A DNA stretch of 64,000 nucleotides from Thermobifida halotolerans (GTDB lineage: Bacteria > Actinomycetota > Actinomycetes > Streptosporangiales > Streptosporangiaceae), in contig NZ_CP063196.1 in NCBI RefSeq assembly GCF_003574835.2, positions 2,914,001-2,978,000 on the forward strand, given 5' to 3'. Both the position numbers and the translations under genes were made by a program. Of this stretch, positions 7,962 to 14,688 are shown in pieces (positions within the stretch are counted from its first letter, which is position 1; each line of letters starts with the position of its first letter). Under the pieces are notes generated by a model. It ran no database searches. It saw nothing but the letters and a program-made list of their open reading frames with translations, and was not told where the DNA came from.

Positions 7962-8014
7962 GCTTAATGCACGAGGGTGCGGGACCGGGGTGCCGGTCCG
8001 GTACCGAACGGCAC

Positions 8015-8087
8015 GCGGACGTGGCTCAGTTGGTAGAGCATCACCTTGCCAAGGTGAGGGTCGCGGGTTCGAATCCCGTCGTCCGCT
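8015..8087 (+). tRNA. tRNA-Gly(GCC), copy 3
   Basis: Identical 73-nt sequence to the two copies in cluster 1 (anticodon loop TTGCCAA). First gene of cluster 2. Confidence 0.95.
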
Positions 8088-8129
8088 CGGAGATCGACGG
8101 TGAGAGTCATCCCACCGTCTGCTTTATCC

Positions 8130-8200
8130 GGTGGAGTGGCCGAGAGGCGAGGCAGCGGCCTGCAAAGCCGTCCACACGGGTTCAAATCCCGTCTCCACCT
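8130..8200 (+). tRNA. tRNA-Cys(GCA)
   Basis: 71 nt. Acceptor GGTGGAG/CTCCACC, anticodon stem CGGC/GCCG with loop CTGCAAA (anticodon GCA), T arm ACGGG/CCCGT with loop TTCAAAT, discriminator T, no encoded CCA. Confidence 0.94.
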
Positions 8201-8217
8201 CTGAGTCCTGACGACTC

Positions 8218-8289
8218 GGGCGATTAGCTCAGTGGGAGAGCGCTACCTTGACACGGTAGAGGTCACTGGTTCAATCCCAGTATCGCCCA
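8218..8289 (+). tRNA. tRNA-Val(GAC), copy 2
   Basis: Identical to the tRNA-Val(GAC) of cluster 1 (anticodon loop TTGACAC). Last gene of cluster 2. Confidence 0.95.
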
Positions 8290-8347
8290 CCACGATCCAC
8301 TCGGATCAGAGGCTTCTGGCTTGCAGGGGCCGAGAGGCCATCGGCGA

Positions 8348-8371
8348 AGCGGGCTCCTGGAGGAGCCCGCT
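8348..8371 (+). terminator. Terminator after tRNA cluster 2
   Basis: A perfect 10-bp stem (8348-8357 with 8362-8371) with a 4-base loop, running directly into TTTCTGCGT. Confidence 0.82.
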
Positions 8372-8434
8372 TTCTGCGTCCTCATGGCGATACTCTCCGA
8401 GTTCGGACGCCACGGCAAACAGCCGTTTCGGCTT

Positions 8435-8477
8435 CCCCGGGGCCCTCCGGCGCGCAGCGCGCCGGAGGGCCCCGGGG
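8435..8477. terminator. Long GC hairpin, probable terminator of the Atu4866 operon
   Basis: A perfect 20-bp stem (8435-8454 with 8458-8477) with a 3-base CAG loop and no U-tract on either side. It lies downstream of the minus-strand gene ending at 8584 and close to the tRNA terminator. Confidence 0.65.
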
Positions 8478-8583
8478 TCCTGGTCGCCACCGGTGCACGC
8501 TGCCGCGCCCGCGGGGCGGGCTGTCCGTCCGCCCGCGCCGTTCCCGGTACCGTAGCCCGCAGCCGTTCGGCACGGGGCACCGG

Positions 8584-8850
8584 TCAGTCCGGTACCTCCC
8601 CCTCCCGGTAGAGCACGAGGTGCTCGTGGTACAGGATGCCGTCACGGACGTCCCCGGTAGCGGTGAAACCGGTGTCGTCGACATAGTCGATGTGGTGGCC
8701 CGTGACGGTGTAGCGGCCGGTGTAGGCGCTCCTCCGGTCACCGCGCGCCTCGTCGTAACGGCCGTCGGGCAGCAACTCCTGGCGAATGTGCCCGTCCGCG
8801 GTCACCCACATCCCCACGTACGGGTGGGGTGCCGAGGTGCTGTCGTTCAC
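8584..8850 (-). CDS. Atu4866-domain protein, stand-alone
   Basis: 88 residues forming a single Atu4866 domain, a small beta-barrel family of unknown function. Characteristic segments are HPYVGMWV, RQELLPDGRYDEARG, AYTGRYTVTG and IDYVDDTGFTATGDVRDG. It is closely similar to the C-terminal domain of the gene just upstream: the stretch from RQELL to TGRY is the same in both. GTG start with AAAGGA and GAGGA upstream. It is the last gene of a four-gene minus-strand run with the amidohydrolases and regulator; the small gap (32 bases) implies co-transcription. Confidence 0.82.
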   Translation of the reverse strand: MNDSTSAPHPYVGMWVTADGHIRQELLPDGRYDEARGDRRSAYTGRYTVTGHHIDYVDDTGFTATGDVRDGILYHEHLVLYREGEVPD

Positions 8851-8882
8851 GTCCTCATGTCCTTTCGTCGCCGGACCGTCGG

Positions 8883-9602
8883 TCAGCGCCGGGTGAACCG
8901 GTATCCGGCGTGGTGCAGGACCCCGTCGCGGAACTCCCCGAAGGCCCAGAATCCCAGGTCGTCCAGGTAGTCGATACGGGAACCGCTGATCCAGTAGCGG
9001 CCGGTGTAGGCGCTCCTCCGGTCACCGCGCGCCTCGTCGTAACGGCCGTCGGGCAGCAGCTCCTGGCGGACGAACCCGTTCTCGTCGACCCACAGCCCGG
9101 TGTAGGGGTGGTCCGGGTCGTGTTCGGGTTCTCTCACCTCGTCGGGCGTGCTGTCGGGGTCCTCGACCTTCCGCCCGTTCCAGAGGCGGACCCGGCCTTC
9201 GGTGATCAGCAGGTCGAGGTGGCCTCCTCTGGCCGGAACGGCGCCCTGGGGCGTCTTTGGCGCGTCGGCGATCCGGAGCACCGCGATGTCGGCGCGCTCC
9301 CCTGGGGTCAGGGTGCCGCTTCCCCGGCCCCCGGTGAGATCGAGGGATGCGGGCAGGACGACGGTACCGGCACAGTCCAGCACGATCATGCCGTCGTCCT
9401 CGGCGGCCGTCAGCAGCCCCGGTCCCACCCCGACGATCAGGTCCCCTCCGATGAGGACATCCGCCTGGTGCCAGTCCCCCATCAGGGGGTCGGCCGTGAC
9501 GACGGTGCCGCCGGTCAGCAGCAGCGGGCGTCCTCCCGGTTCCCGTACCTGGGCCAGAGTCGCGTCATCACGACGCGGGCGGGTCGGGTCGACGGTGGTC
9601 AT
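8883..9602 (-). CDS. Amidohydrolase remnant fused to an Atu4866 domain
   Basis: 239 residues in two parts. Residues 25-143 are the composite beta-sandwich of an amidohydrolase (LLLTGGTVVTADP, then VVLPASLDL). Where the metal-binding barrel should start, the chain instead jumps to GSGTLTPGERADIAVL, the segment that normally follows the barrel. The barrel with its HxH and other metal ligands is therefore missing, so hydrolase activity is not expected. Residues 165-239 are a complete Atu4866 domain. The ATG has AGGAGAAGAGGA upstream. The frame is intact and between two related genes, so it is probably a functional binding or structural derivative rather than a pseudogene. Confidence 0.78.
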   Translation of the reverse strand: MTTVDPTRPRRDDATLAQVREPGGRPLLLTGGTVVTADPLMGDWHQADVLIGGDLIVGVGPGLLTAAEDDGMIVLDCAGTVVLPASLDLTGGRGSGTLTPGERADIAVLRIADAPKTPQGAVPARGGHLDLLITEGRVRLWNGRKVEDPDSTPDEVREPEHDPDHPYTGLWVDENGFVRQELLPDGRYDEARGDRRSAYTGRYWISGSRIDYLDDLGFWAFGEFRDGVLHHAGYRFTRR

Positions 9603-9637
9603 GGTGGTCCTCTTCTCCTTCGGGTTGCGGGCGGGGT

Positions 9638-11044
9638 TCACGAGCCGAGCCGGGCGAGAAGCCGGCCGCGGGAGTCGTGGACCTGCTCCCGCAGGGCGGC
9701 CAGGTCCACGTCGAGGACCTGGCCGTTCCATTTGCGGGGTTCGCCATCGACCAGGACAGTGGTGATGTTGCGGGCGTCCGCGCCCAGGACCACCGTGCCG
9801 ACCGGGTCGTTCAGCGGCATGTTGTTCAGGTCCTCGGCGGAGACCACCAGCAGATCGGCCCTCTTGCCCGGGGTGAGGGAACCGGTCAGCTCCTCCAGGC
9901 CGTTGGTGCGCGCCCCCTGGAGGGTGGCGAAGTCCAGTACGTCGTGCACGCCGATCCGGGTCGGTACGGCATCGGTGCCGTAGACGGCATTGACCGCGCG
10001 CATCCGCTGAACGGTGTGCAGGGCGCGCATCTGGGTGAACATGTCCCCGGCCAGGGCCACCTCCACATCGATACTCAGACCGGGTCGCACCCCGACGGCG
10101 AGCGCCTCGTCGACGGCCGGGATCGCGGTCTCCAGACCGATCTGCGCGTCGGAGGTCGGGGCGAGGGAGACCGTGGTTCCGCTGTCGCCCACCAGCCGCC
10201 ACGCCTCGCCGGTCAGGCCGGTGGCGTGGATCAGGGTCAGGTGCGGCCCCAGCAGCCCCTGCCGGGCCCAGGCCTGCACGGCCCGGGAGGAGGCTGCCCC
10301 GAAGACCGCGTCGACGCTGACGCCGATGTCCAGTTCCTTGGCGGCGCGCGCGAGTTCGGGCCCGTAGGCCAGGGCGGGGCCGGCGACCTCGTCCGTGGCC
10401 AGGGCCCCGACCCGTAGGGTCAGCATCCGGTGCGAGCCGTCGGCGTACTCCTCCTTGAGGCGGGCCAGGTCCTTGGGCCACTGCTGGTCCCAGGCGCCGA
10501 AGTGCGGCCCCATGGACGCGTGCACGCCGCGGACACCGGTGTCGAGCAGGGCCTCGACGGCGGCGTCGGAGTGCTCCCGGGTGCGGGAGTTGTGCGAGAA
10601 GTCGAGCATGCAGGTGATACCGCTGTCGATCGCCGACAGCGCGGCCAGCCTGGTCCCGACGTACATGTCCTCGGCGCCGTAGAGCGGAGCGTACCCGGCC
10701 AGGGTGACGGTGACGTAGCTCGCCAGATCGTCCACGTCCGGCATGATCCGGCGCAGTTGGGACTGCCAGGCGTGCCGGTGGGTGTCGACGAAACCGGGGA
10801 TGATGATCGTCCCGGTGGCATCGACGACGACCGCGTCCTCGACCTCCAGGCGCGGTCGCACCGCGGCGATCGTGTCGCCCTCCACCAGGAGGTCCCCGCG
10901 GTCCAGGATCCCGATCCCGGGGTCCATGGTGACCACGGTGGCGTTGGTGAACAGAATGCGCCGTCGGGGATCGCGGGACCGGCGCCGGATCTGCTCGAGT
11001 GCTTCGGCGGCACCGGGTTCGTGCGTGATGGTTTCGGAGCTCAT
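9638..11044 (-). CDS. Metal-dependent amidohydrolase / deaminase-like
   Basis: 468 residues, full length for the chlorohydrolase/cytosine-deaminase branch of the amidohydrolase superfamily. It has the N-terminal sandwich (FTNATVVTMDPG), the metal motif DTHRHAW (His89, His91), a later barrel His in LTLIHATGL, a candidate metal Asp in GLSIDVEV, and the C-terminal sandwich GSLTPGKRADLLVV. Such enzymes hydrolyse C-N or C-Cl bonds of heterocycles; the substrate is unknown. GAGGGAG precedes the ATG. The fused Atu4866 gene follows after 35 bases, and a candidate operator overlaps the promoter. Confidence 0.85.
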   Translation of the reverse strand: MSSETITHEPGAAEALEQIRRRSRDPRRRILFTNATVVTMDPGIGILDRGDLLVEGDTIAAVRPRLEVEDAVVVDATGTIIIPGFVDTHRHAWQSQLRRIMPDVDDLASYVTVTLAGYAPLYGAEDMYVGTRLAALSAIDSGITCMLDFSHNSRTREHSDAAVEALLDTGVRGVHASMGPHFGAWDQQWPKDLARLKEEYADGSHRMLTLRVGALATDEVAGPALAYGPELARAAKELDIGVSVDAVFGAASSRAVQAWARQGLLGPHLTLIHATGLTGEAWRLVGDSGTTVSLAPTSDAQIGLETAIPAVDEALAVGVRPGLSIDVEVALAGDMFTQMRALHTVQRMRAVNAVYGTDAVPTRIGVHDVLDFATLQGARTNGLEELTGSLTPGKRADLLVVSAEDLNNMPLNDPVGTVVLGADARNITTVLVDGEPRKWNGQVLDVDLAALREQVHDSRGRLLARLGS

Positions 11045-11068
11045 GGTGTGCTCCCTCGTCGGTGCGGC

Positions 11069-11090
11069 GCGGTGGAGGTGGCTCCACCGC
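11069..11090. promoter_or_regulatory. Candidate operator of the amidohydrolase operon
   Basis: Nine-base arms GCGGTGGAG (11069-11077) and CTCCACCGC (11082-11090) with a 4-base spacer. It lies just downstream of the predicted -10, a repressor-type position, and shares GGTGGAG with the repeat before the regulator gene. Confidence 0.5.
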
Positions 11091-11099
11091 CTTCACCCG

Positions 11100-11127
11100 A
11101 GAGTCTGGTTCCGCGCCGACGGGGCAA
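11100..11127 (-). promoter_or_regulatory. Promoter of the amidohydrolase operon
   Basis: Minus strand: TTGCCC (complement of 11122-11127), a 16-base spacer, then GACTCT (complement of 11100-11105). Confidence 0.45.
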
Positions 11128-11158
11128 CCAGGTCGCCGTTCTCCCTGGTGTGGCACTC

Positions 11159-12040
11159 CTAGTCAGAACGATCGCGCTCGGGCCTGTTGACGATGCCCGC
11201 CGAATCGGCGTGCAACGATCCGAGCAGGGCGAGCGATTCCTCCGAGGAGGTCCCCGGCTCGGCGTGGTAGACGATCAACTGCTGGCCCGGCGCGCCGTTG
11301 ACGGTGAAGCTGTCGTAGCGCAGGTCCAGGTCGCCCACGCTGGAGTGGTGCAGCGGTTTGGCGGCGCCCGTTTTGCCCCGCACGTCGTGTCGGGCCCACA
11401 GGGAACGGAAGTCCGTGCTCTTCAGGGAGAGCTCACCGACGATCTCGTTCAGCCGGGGATCGTCGGAGTCCAGGCCCGCGGCCCGGTGGAGTTCCGCGAC
11501 GGTCGCCGAGGCCGTCCGCTCCCAGTTGCGGTAGAAGCGGTGGGCGACCGGGTCGAGGAAGACCATACGCGCCAGGTTGTCGTCGAAGGAGAAGTCGGAG
11601 TGCAGGGCCTTCGCAAGACGGTTGCGGGCCAGGACGTCCAGAGCGCCGTCCAGTACGAAGGCCGCGGCTTCGCTCCAGCGTTCCAGGAGGCGACACAGGT
11701 GCGGGTCGACCCGCCGGGTCCGACGCACACGCCGGGAGCGCCGTCCTCCGGTGTGCGCCAGCCTGCGCAGGTGCTCGGTGGCCTCCTCGTCCAGGTGCAG
11801 CGCCCGCGCCAGCGCCTCGACCACCTGGGGAGATGGATGGCGTTCCCTGCCCTGCTCCAAACGCATGTAGTAGTCGGTACTCACTCCGGCCAGGAGCGCC
11901 ACTTCCTCGCGGCGCAGGCCGGGGACCCGGCGACGGCCGGACGTGAGCAGCCCGATGTCCTCGGGGAGCAGCCGTGAGCGCCTGGCGCTCAGAAACTCCC
12001 CCAGACCGGCCTGAGGAACGGAGCCTTCGTCGGTGCCCAT
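11159..12040 (-). CDS. XRE-family regulator with MmyB-like ligand-binding domain
   Basis: 293 residues. The N-terminal helix-turn-helix (about residues 10-80) contains VPGLRREEVALLAGVSTDYYMRLEQGR, typical of actinobacterial MmyB-type regulators. The rest (about 100-270) is an MmyB-like PAS-type sensor domain with ERWSEAAAFVLDGALDVLARNRLAKAL and a late strand DSFTVNGAPGQQLIVYHAEPGT. The start at 12040 fits a predicted promoter whose first transcribed base is the A of ATG, excluding a 20-residue extension. It is upstream of and in line with the amidohydrolase operon and probably controls it. The ligand is unknown. Confidence 0.85.
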   Translation of the reverse strand: MGTDEGSVPQAGLGEFLSARRSRLLPEDIGLLTSGRRRVPGLRREEVALLAGVSTDYYMRLEQGRERHPSPQVVEALARALHLDEEATEHLRRLAHTGGRRSRRVRRTRRVDPHLCRLLERWSEAAAFVLDGALDVLARNRLAKALHSDFSFDDNLARMVFLDPVAHRFYRNWERTASATVAELHRAAGLDSDDPRLNEIVGELSLKSTDFRSLWARHDVRGKTGAAKPLHHSSVGDLDLRYDSFTVNGAPGQQLIVYHAEPGTSSEESLALLGSLHADSAGIVNRPERDRSD

Positions 12041-12047
12041 GCTCTCA

Positions 12048-12077
12048 AGGCTAGGTGGCATGGGCCTGCGAGGGCAG
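12048..12077 (-). promoter_or_regulatory. Promoter of the MmyB-type regulator, leaderless
   Basis: Minus strand: CTGCCC (complement of 12072-12077), 18 bases, then TAGCCT (complement of 12048-12053). Seven bases separate the -10 from the ATG at 12040, so the mRNA is probably leaderless. Confidence 0.5.
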
Positions 12078-12082
12078 TTCCC

Positions 12083-12107
12083 AGGGTGGGTGGAGCGCAC
12101 CCACCCT
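12083..12107. promoter_or_regulatory. Candidate operator upstream of the MmyB-type regulator
   Basis: Perfect 10-base arms AGGGTGGGTG (12083-12092) and CACCCACCCT (12098-12107) with a 5-base spacer, just upstream of the predicted -35. This position would suit an activator or autoregulator. Its centre reads GGTGGAGCGCACC, sharing GGTGGAG with the site at 11069. Confidence 0.5.
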
Positions 12108-12332
12108 CCCGCTGCGGGAAAGAACCCTCCGACAGAGCGAACGGAACCACAACAACCCGCTGCGATCCTCAGCCCGACGAGTTACCGGTGGTCGAGGGCA
12201 CCCCGGTGCTGTTGGAGGTGCAGGCGCTCCCCTCCCGGCGGTCCGCTCGCCTCGGGGGCCATGAAAGGGCGGGTGCGCGGACGTCGATCACACACCCGCC
12301 CCCTGCGCCGGACCGGTGGACGGGGGATCCGA

Positions 12333-12401
12333 TCAGCCTCGGGGGAACCGGTGTCCGGCTCGGCGCGGCACCCCGTCGCGGAACTCGCCGAGGGCCCGGA
12401 A
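12333..12401 (-). pseudogene. Remnant of an Atu4866-domain gene (C-terminal end)
   Basis: The last 22 codons before a minus-strand stop read FRALGEFRDGV-x3-AGHRFPRG. They align without gaps to the end of the fused protein at 8883 (FWAFGEFRDGV-x3-AGYRFTRR), and weaker similarity extends upstream (ITRGEHVPF against IDYLDDLGF). The rest of the domain cannot be found in frame, so this is a decayed third copy. Confidence 0.6.
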
Positions 12402-12759
12402 GGGGACGTGTTCGCCCCGGGTGATGCCAAGAAGGAGACCCTCCGAGCAGACGCCGCACCCCGGAGGTCCGGAGCCGCGGCGCCGAACCGGGGTGCGCGG
12501 TCGACGCCGCCCGGTACGGCACCCCTGCACGGCAGGAACAACTTCAGCGTCTCCGCTGTCACCCCTCCCCCGCCTCCCGGCCGACCGGAGGTAGGCCGCG
12601 CCCAGCGCCGAACTCGCCCGCCTCCGTGTCAGGAAATGCGGGCACCCGCCCTCTCAAGCGTGCCCGCGACGCGGCGAACCGCCACCGCATCGCGGGTGCA
12701 GCAGCCCTTCGCACGGTACCCGGTCCTCCTCACCACCTCCCGAGCATCGGGCTGCCGGG

Positions 12760-12803
12760 CCGCCGGGCGTCGTGCGGACGTTCGTCCGCACGACGCCCGG
12801 CGG
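12760..12803. terminator. Long palindromic hairpin downstream of ridA-like gene
   Basis: Perfect 21-base arms (12760-12780 with 12783-12803) separated by TT, about 40 bases past the stop of the minus-strand gene at 12846. No U-tract. It resembles the other tail-less hairpins in the window. Confidence 0.65.
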
Positions 12804-12845
12804 TTCGAATGGTTGCGGCGCTCGGATCCGCAGGAGGCGGCGCCG

Positions 12846-13256
12846 TCAATCGAGGACCGCGTAGGCCTCCACCTCGACGAGCACGTCCGGTTCGAAGAGG
12901 TAGTCGACGCCGATCGCCGACAGGGGCGGGAGCGGGTCCGGAAGTCCGAGCTCCTCGGCCACCTGCTCGATCCCCTTCAGGAAGTCGGCGTACTTCTCGG
13001 GCTGCCAGTCGGTCACGAAGAACCGCAGACGGACGACGTCGGAGAACGTCGCCCCCGCACCGGCCAGTCCTCTGGCGGTGTTCCGCAGCGCATGCGCGAG
13101 CTGGCCGGCCAGGTCCCCCGGGGCGACCGGGTTGCCGTCCGCGTCACGGGCGATCTGGCCGGCGACATGGACCTGGCGCGTACCCGTCGCCGCGGAGACA
13201 TGGTGGTACGGGACGGGTTGGAACATGCCGTCCGGGGTGAACAGTTCGACTGCCAT
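12846..13256 (-). CDS. RidA/YjgF/YER057c-family protein
   Basis: 136 residues of the RidA superfamily, whose canonical members deaminate reactive 2-aminoacrylate and related imines; other subgroups take part in catabolism. Family segments are VHVAGQIARDADGNPV (about 29-44), LRNTARGLAGAGATFSDVVRLRFFVTD (about 57-84) and a C-terminal VEVEAYAV. GAGGGGAA precedes the ATG. It is divergent from an HxlR regulator across 79 bases containing candidate operator repeats, so it is the likely target of that regulator. It could be a catabolic rather than housekeeping RidA. Confidence 0.85.
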   Translation of the reverse strand: MAVELFTPDGMFQPVPYHHVSAATGTRQVHVAGQIARDADGNPVAPGDLAGQLAHALRNTARGLAGAGATFSDVVRLRFFVTDWQPEKYADFLKGIEQVAEELGLPDPLPPLSAIGVDYLFEPDVLVEVEAYAVLD

Positions 13257-13277
13257 GAGGTTCCCCTCGTCTCGCCA

Positions 13278-13307
13278 ACAAAGGTATCTGATGTCTACTT
13301 TGTATCT
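13278..13307. promoter_or_regulatory. Candidate HxlR operator between the divergent RidA and HxlR genes
   Basis: Inverted arms ACAAAG (13278-13283) and CTTTGT (13298-13303) overlap a direct repeat GTATCT (13284-13289 and 13302-13307, 18 bases apart). The predicted ridA -10 lies inside. Confidence 0.5.
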
Positions 13308-13321
13308 TTGGGAAACTTCAA
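13292..13321 (-). promoter_or_regulatory. Promoter of the RidA-family gene
   Basis: Minus strand: TTGAAG (complement of 13316-13321), 18 bases, then TAGACA (complement of 13292-13297). Confidence 0.5.
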
Positions 13322-13335
13322 CGAGACTAAGTAGC

Positions 13336-13707
13336 ATGAACGAAACCAGCAGCGCCCCGACCCCACTTCGGCTCACCGCCGAGCACCGTGCGCTCTTGGA
13401 CGAGATCCTCGACAAGTGGTCCCTGCAGGTACTGGACGCGCTGTGTGAGAGGCCGCGGCGCTTCAACGAGCTGCGCCGCGCGATTCCCGCCGTCACCCAG
13501 AAGTCCCTCACCGCGGCACTGCGGCGGTTGGAACGCAACGGCATGATCGAACGCGTCGTCATCGACACTCGCCCGGTGGCCGTCGAGTACCGGATCTCAG
13601 AGTTCGGCAAGACCCTGCAGGACCTCATCGACGGCCTGTGGCACTGGACCGCGGCCGCCCTCCCGGAGGTCCGGCGTGCTCGCGCACGGTTCGACGAAAC
13701 GGGGTGA
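13336..13707 (+). CDS. HxlR-family transcriptional regulator
   Basis: 123 residues, a one-domain winged helix-turn-helix of the HxlR/MarR type. DKWSLQVLDALCERPRRFNELRRAIPAVTQKSLTAALRRLERNGMIER spans about residues 26-74. Ligand-sensing HxlR proteins usually act as dimers and control an adjacent divergent gene, here the RidA-family gene. Unlike many HxlR proteins it lacks the usual N-terminal Cys. The ATG is the first good start after the shared control region; its ribosome site is weak. Confidence 0.85.
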   Translation: MNETSSAPTPLRLTAEHRALLDEILDKWSLQVLDALCERPRRFNELRRAIPAVTQKSLTAALRRLERNGMIERVVIDTRPVAVEYRISEFGKTLQDLIDGLWHWTAAALPEVRRARARFDETG

Positions 13708-14037
13708 CCGGCCCTCTGGCGCCGTCGAGGAGCCCGCGTCCCTCGCCTCAGGCTCCTCGCCGCGGCCCCGGGCTCTTCGGCGCTCCCAGGGTGAGCAACG
13801 GGTCCACGACGACTTCACCAGTGCTCCTGCGGCCCGGCGAGCCGCCCGGGACCGGGCGGGTCGCACGACCGGTCACGTCCGCCCACGAGCCTCAACCACG
13901 CGTCGGGCCCCAGACGGAACAGGAGAGCGTCCGCAGCCGCCGCGGGGGCGGGAAGGCGGCGGACCGCGTCGGTTCCGACCATACTGGCCTGGGTAGAGGG
14001 GCACGTGCCCGCCGAACGACCGATCGGGAGGTTTCCC
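13708..14037. other. Intergenic region before the PEBP-like gene
   Basis: No convincing gene. A weak hairpin (13727-13734 with 13751-13758) may end the HxlR transcript. CATACT (13980-13985) may be a -10 for the next gene but no -35 is visible. A minus-strand frame ending at 13815 has a few protein-like residues but no ribosome site, and I did not call it. Confidence 0.4.
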
Positions 14038-14574
14038 ATGGCTCGACCGCCGTCTCCGTACGACTTCCTGCCGCAGGTTTCCGCCTTCACCGTCACCAGC
14101 AGCGATGTCTCCGACGGTCAGCCCCTGGCCAAACCGCAGGTCAGCGGGATCATGGGGGCGGGCGGGGAGGACGTCTCCCCGCACCTGGCGTGGAGCGGCT
14201 TCCCCGAGGGGACCCGGAGTTTCGCGGTGACGTGCTTCGACCCGGACGCGCCCACGGCCAGCGGGTTCTGGCACTGGGCGGTGTGCGACATCCCCGTCGG
14301 GGTCACCGAACTGGCCGCCGGAGCCGGTGACGAGGGCGGCGCCGGTCTTCCTCCGGGAGCGGTCATGCTCCGCAGCGACGCCGGAGTCAAGCGGTACGTC
14401 GGCGCGGCCCCGCCGTCCGGGCACGGCCCGCACCGTTACTTCTTCGTCGTGCACGCCGTGGACGTGGAGAGCCTCGGCCTCGACGACTCGACGGCGCCCG
14501 CCGTCCTCGGTTTCAACCTGTTCTTCCACACTCTGGGGCGGGGCATGATCGTCCCGACCTACGAGGTGGCCTGA
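14038..14574 (+). CDS. YbhB/YbcL-family PEBP-like protein
   Basis: 178 residues of the phosphatidylethanolamine-binding / Raf-kinase-inhibitor-like family. Anion-pocket motifs are DPDAP (68-72), FWHWAV (77-82) and [13 protein letters not shown] (about 129-141). Bacterial members are cytosolic and of unclear function. There is no signal peptide. GGGAGG lies six bases before the ATG. It is monocistronic and ends in a long hairpin 11 bases past its stop. Confidence 0.87.
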   Translation: MARPPSPYDFLPQVSAFTVTSSDVSDGQPLAKPQVSGIMGAGGEDVSPHLAWSGFPEGTRSFAVTCFDPDAPTASGFWHWAVCDIPVGVTELAAGAGDEGGAGLPPGAVMLRSDAGVKRYVGAAPPSGHGPHRYFFVVHAVDVESLGLDDSTAPAVLGFNLFFHTLGRGMIVPTYEVA

Positions 14575-14584
14575 CCGCGGCGGT

Positions 14585-14627
14585 CTCCGGCGCCCCCGGA
14601 AGCGGCCCGCTTCCGGGGGCGCCGGAG
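14585..14627 (+). terminator. Long GC hairpin terminator after the PEBP-like gene
   Basis: A perfect 20-bp stem (14585-14604 with 14608-14627) with a 3-base GCC loop, no clear U-tract. Confidence 0.75.
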
Positions 14628-14688
14628 AAGATGTGGGATATCGTCGGAAGGCCCGTCGAACGACCGCACGGAAACCGGAAGAGGCGAC

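Larger units (their letters stand above)
12108..12845. other. Gene-poor region with decayed gene fragments
   Basis: No intact gene in about 740 bases. It contains an Atu4866 remnant (12333-12401, minus), a possible RadA-like scrap (12176-12235, plus), an 8-bp hairpin (12268-12275 with 12293-12300) and the long terminator hairpin at 12760-12803. Short runs of plausible protein sequence in different frames suggest old degenerated genes. Confidence 0.55.

Noticed and set aside
4823-8289. tRNA genes as attachment sites of an integrated element
   Set aside because: The repeated tRNA sequences are complete functional genes within two operons; no integrase or cargo lies between them, only FKBP, gntK and moeA.
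13762-13785. GCGCTCCCA resembling half of a CelR site
   Set aside because: Only one half-site; the other arm has no similarity. Similar halves at 36230 and 40033 were dismissed for the same reason.
13815-14096. Minus-strand frame before the PEBP-like gene
   Set aside because: A few protein-like residues but no ribosome site, and it overlaps the start of the PEBP-like gene.
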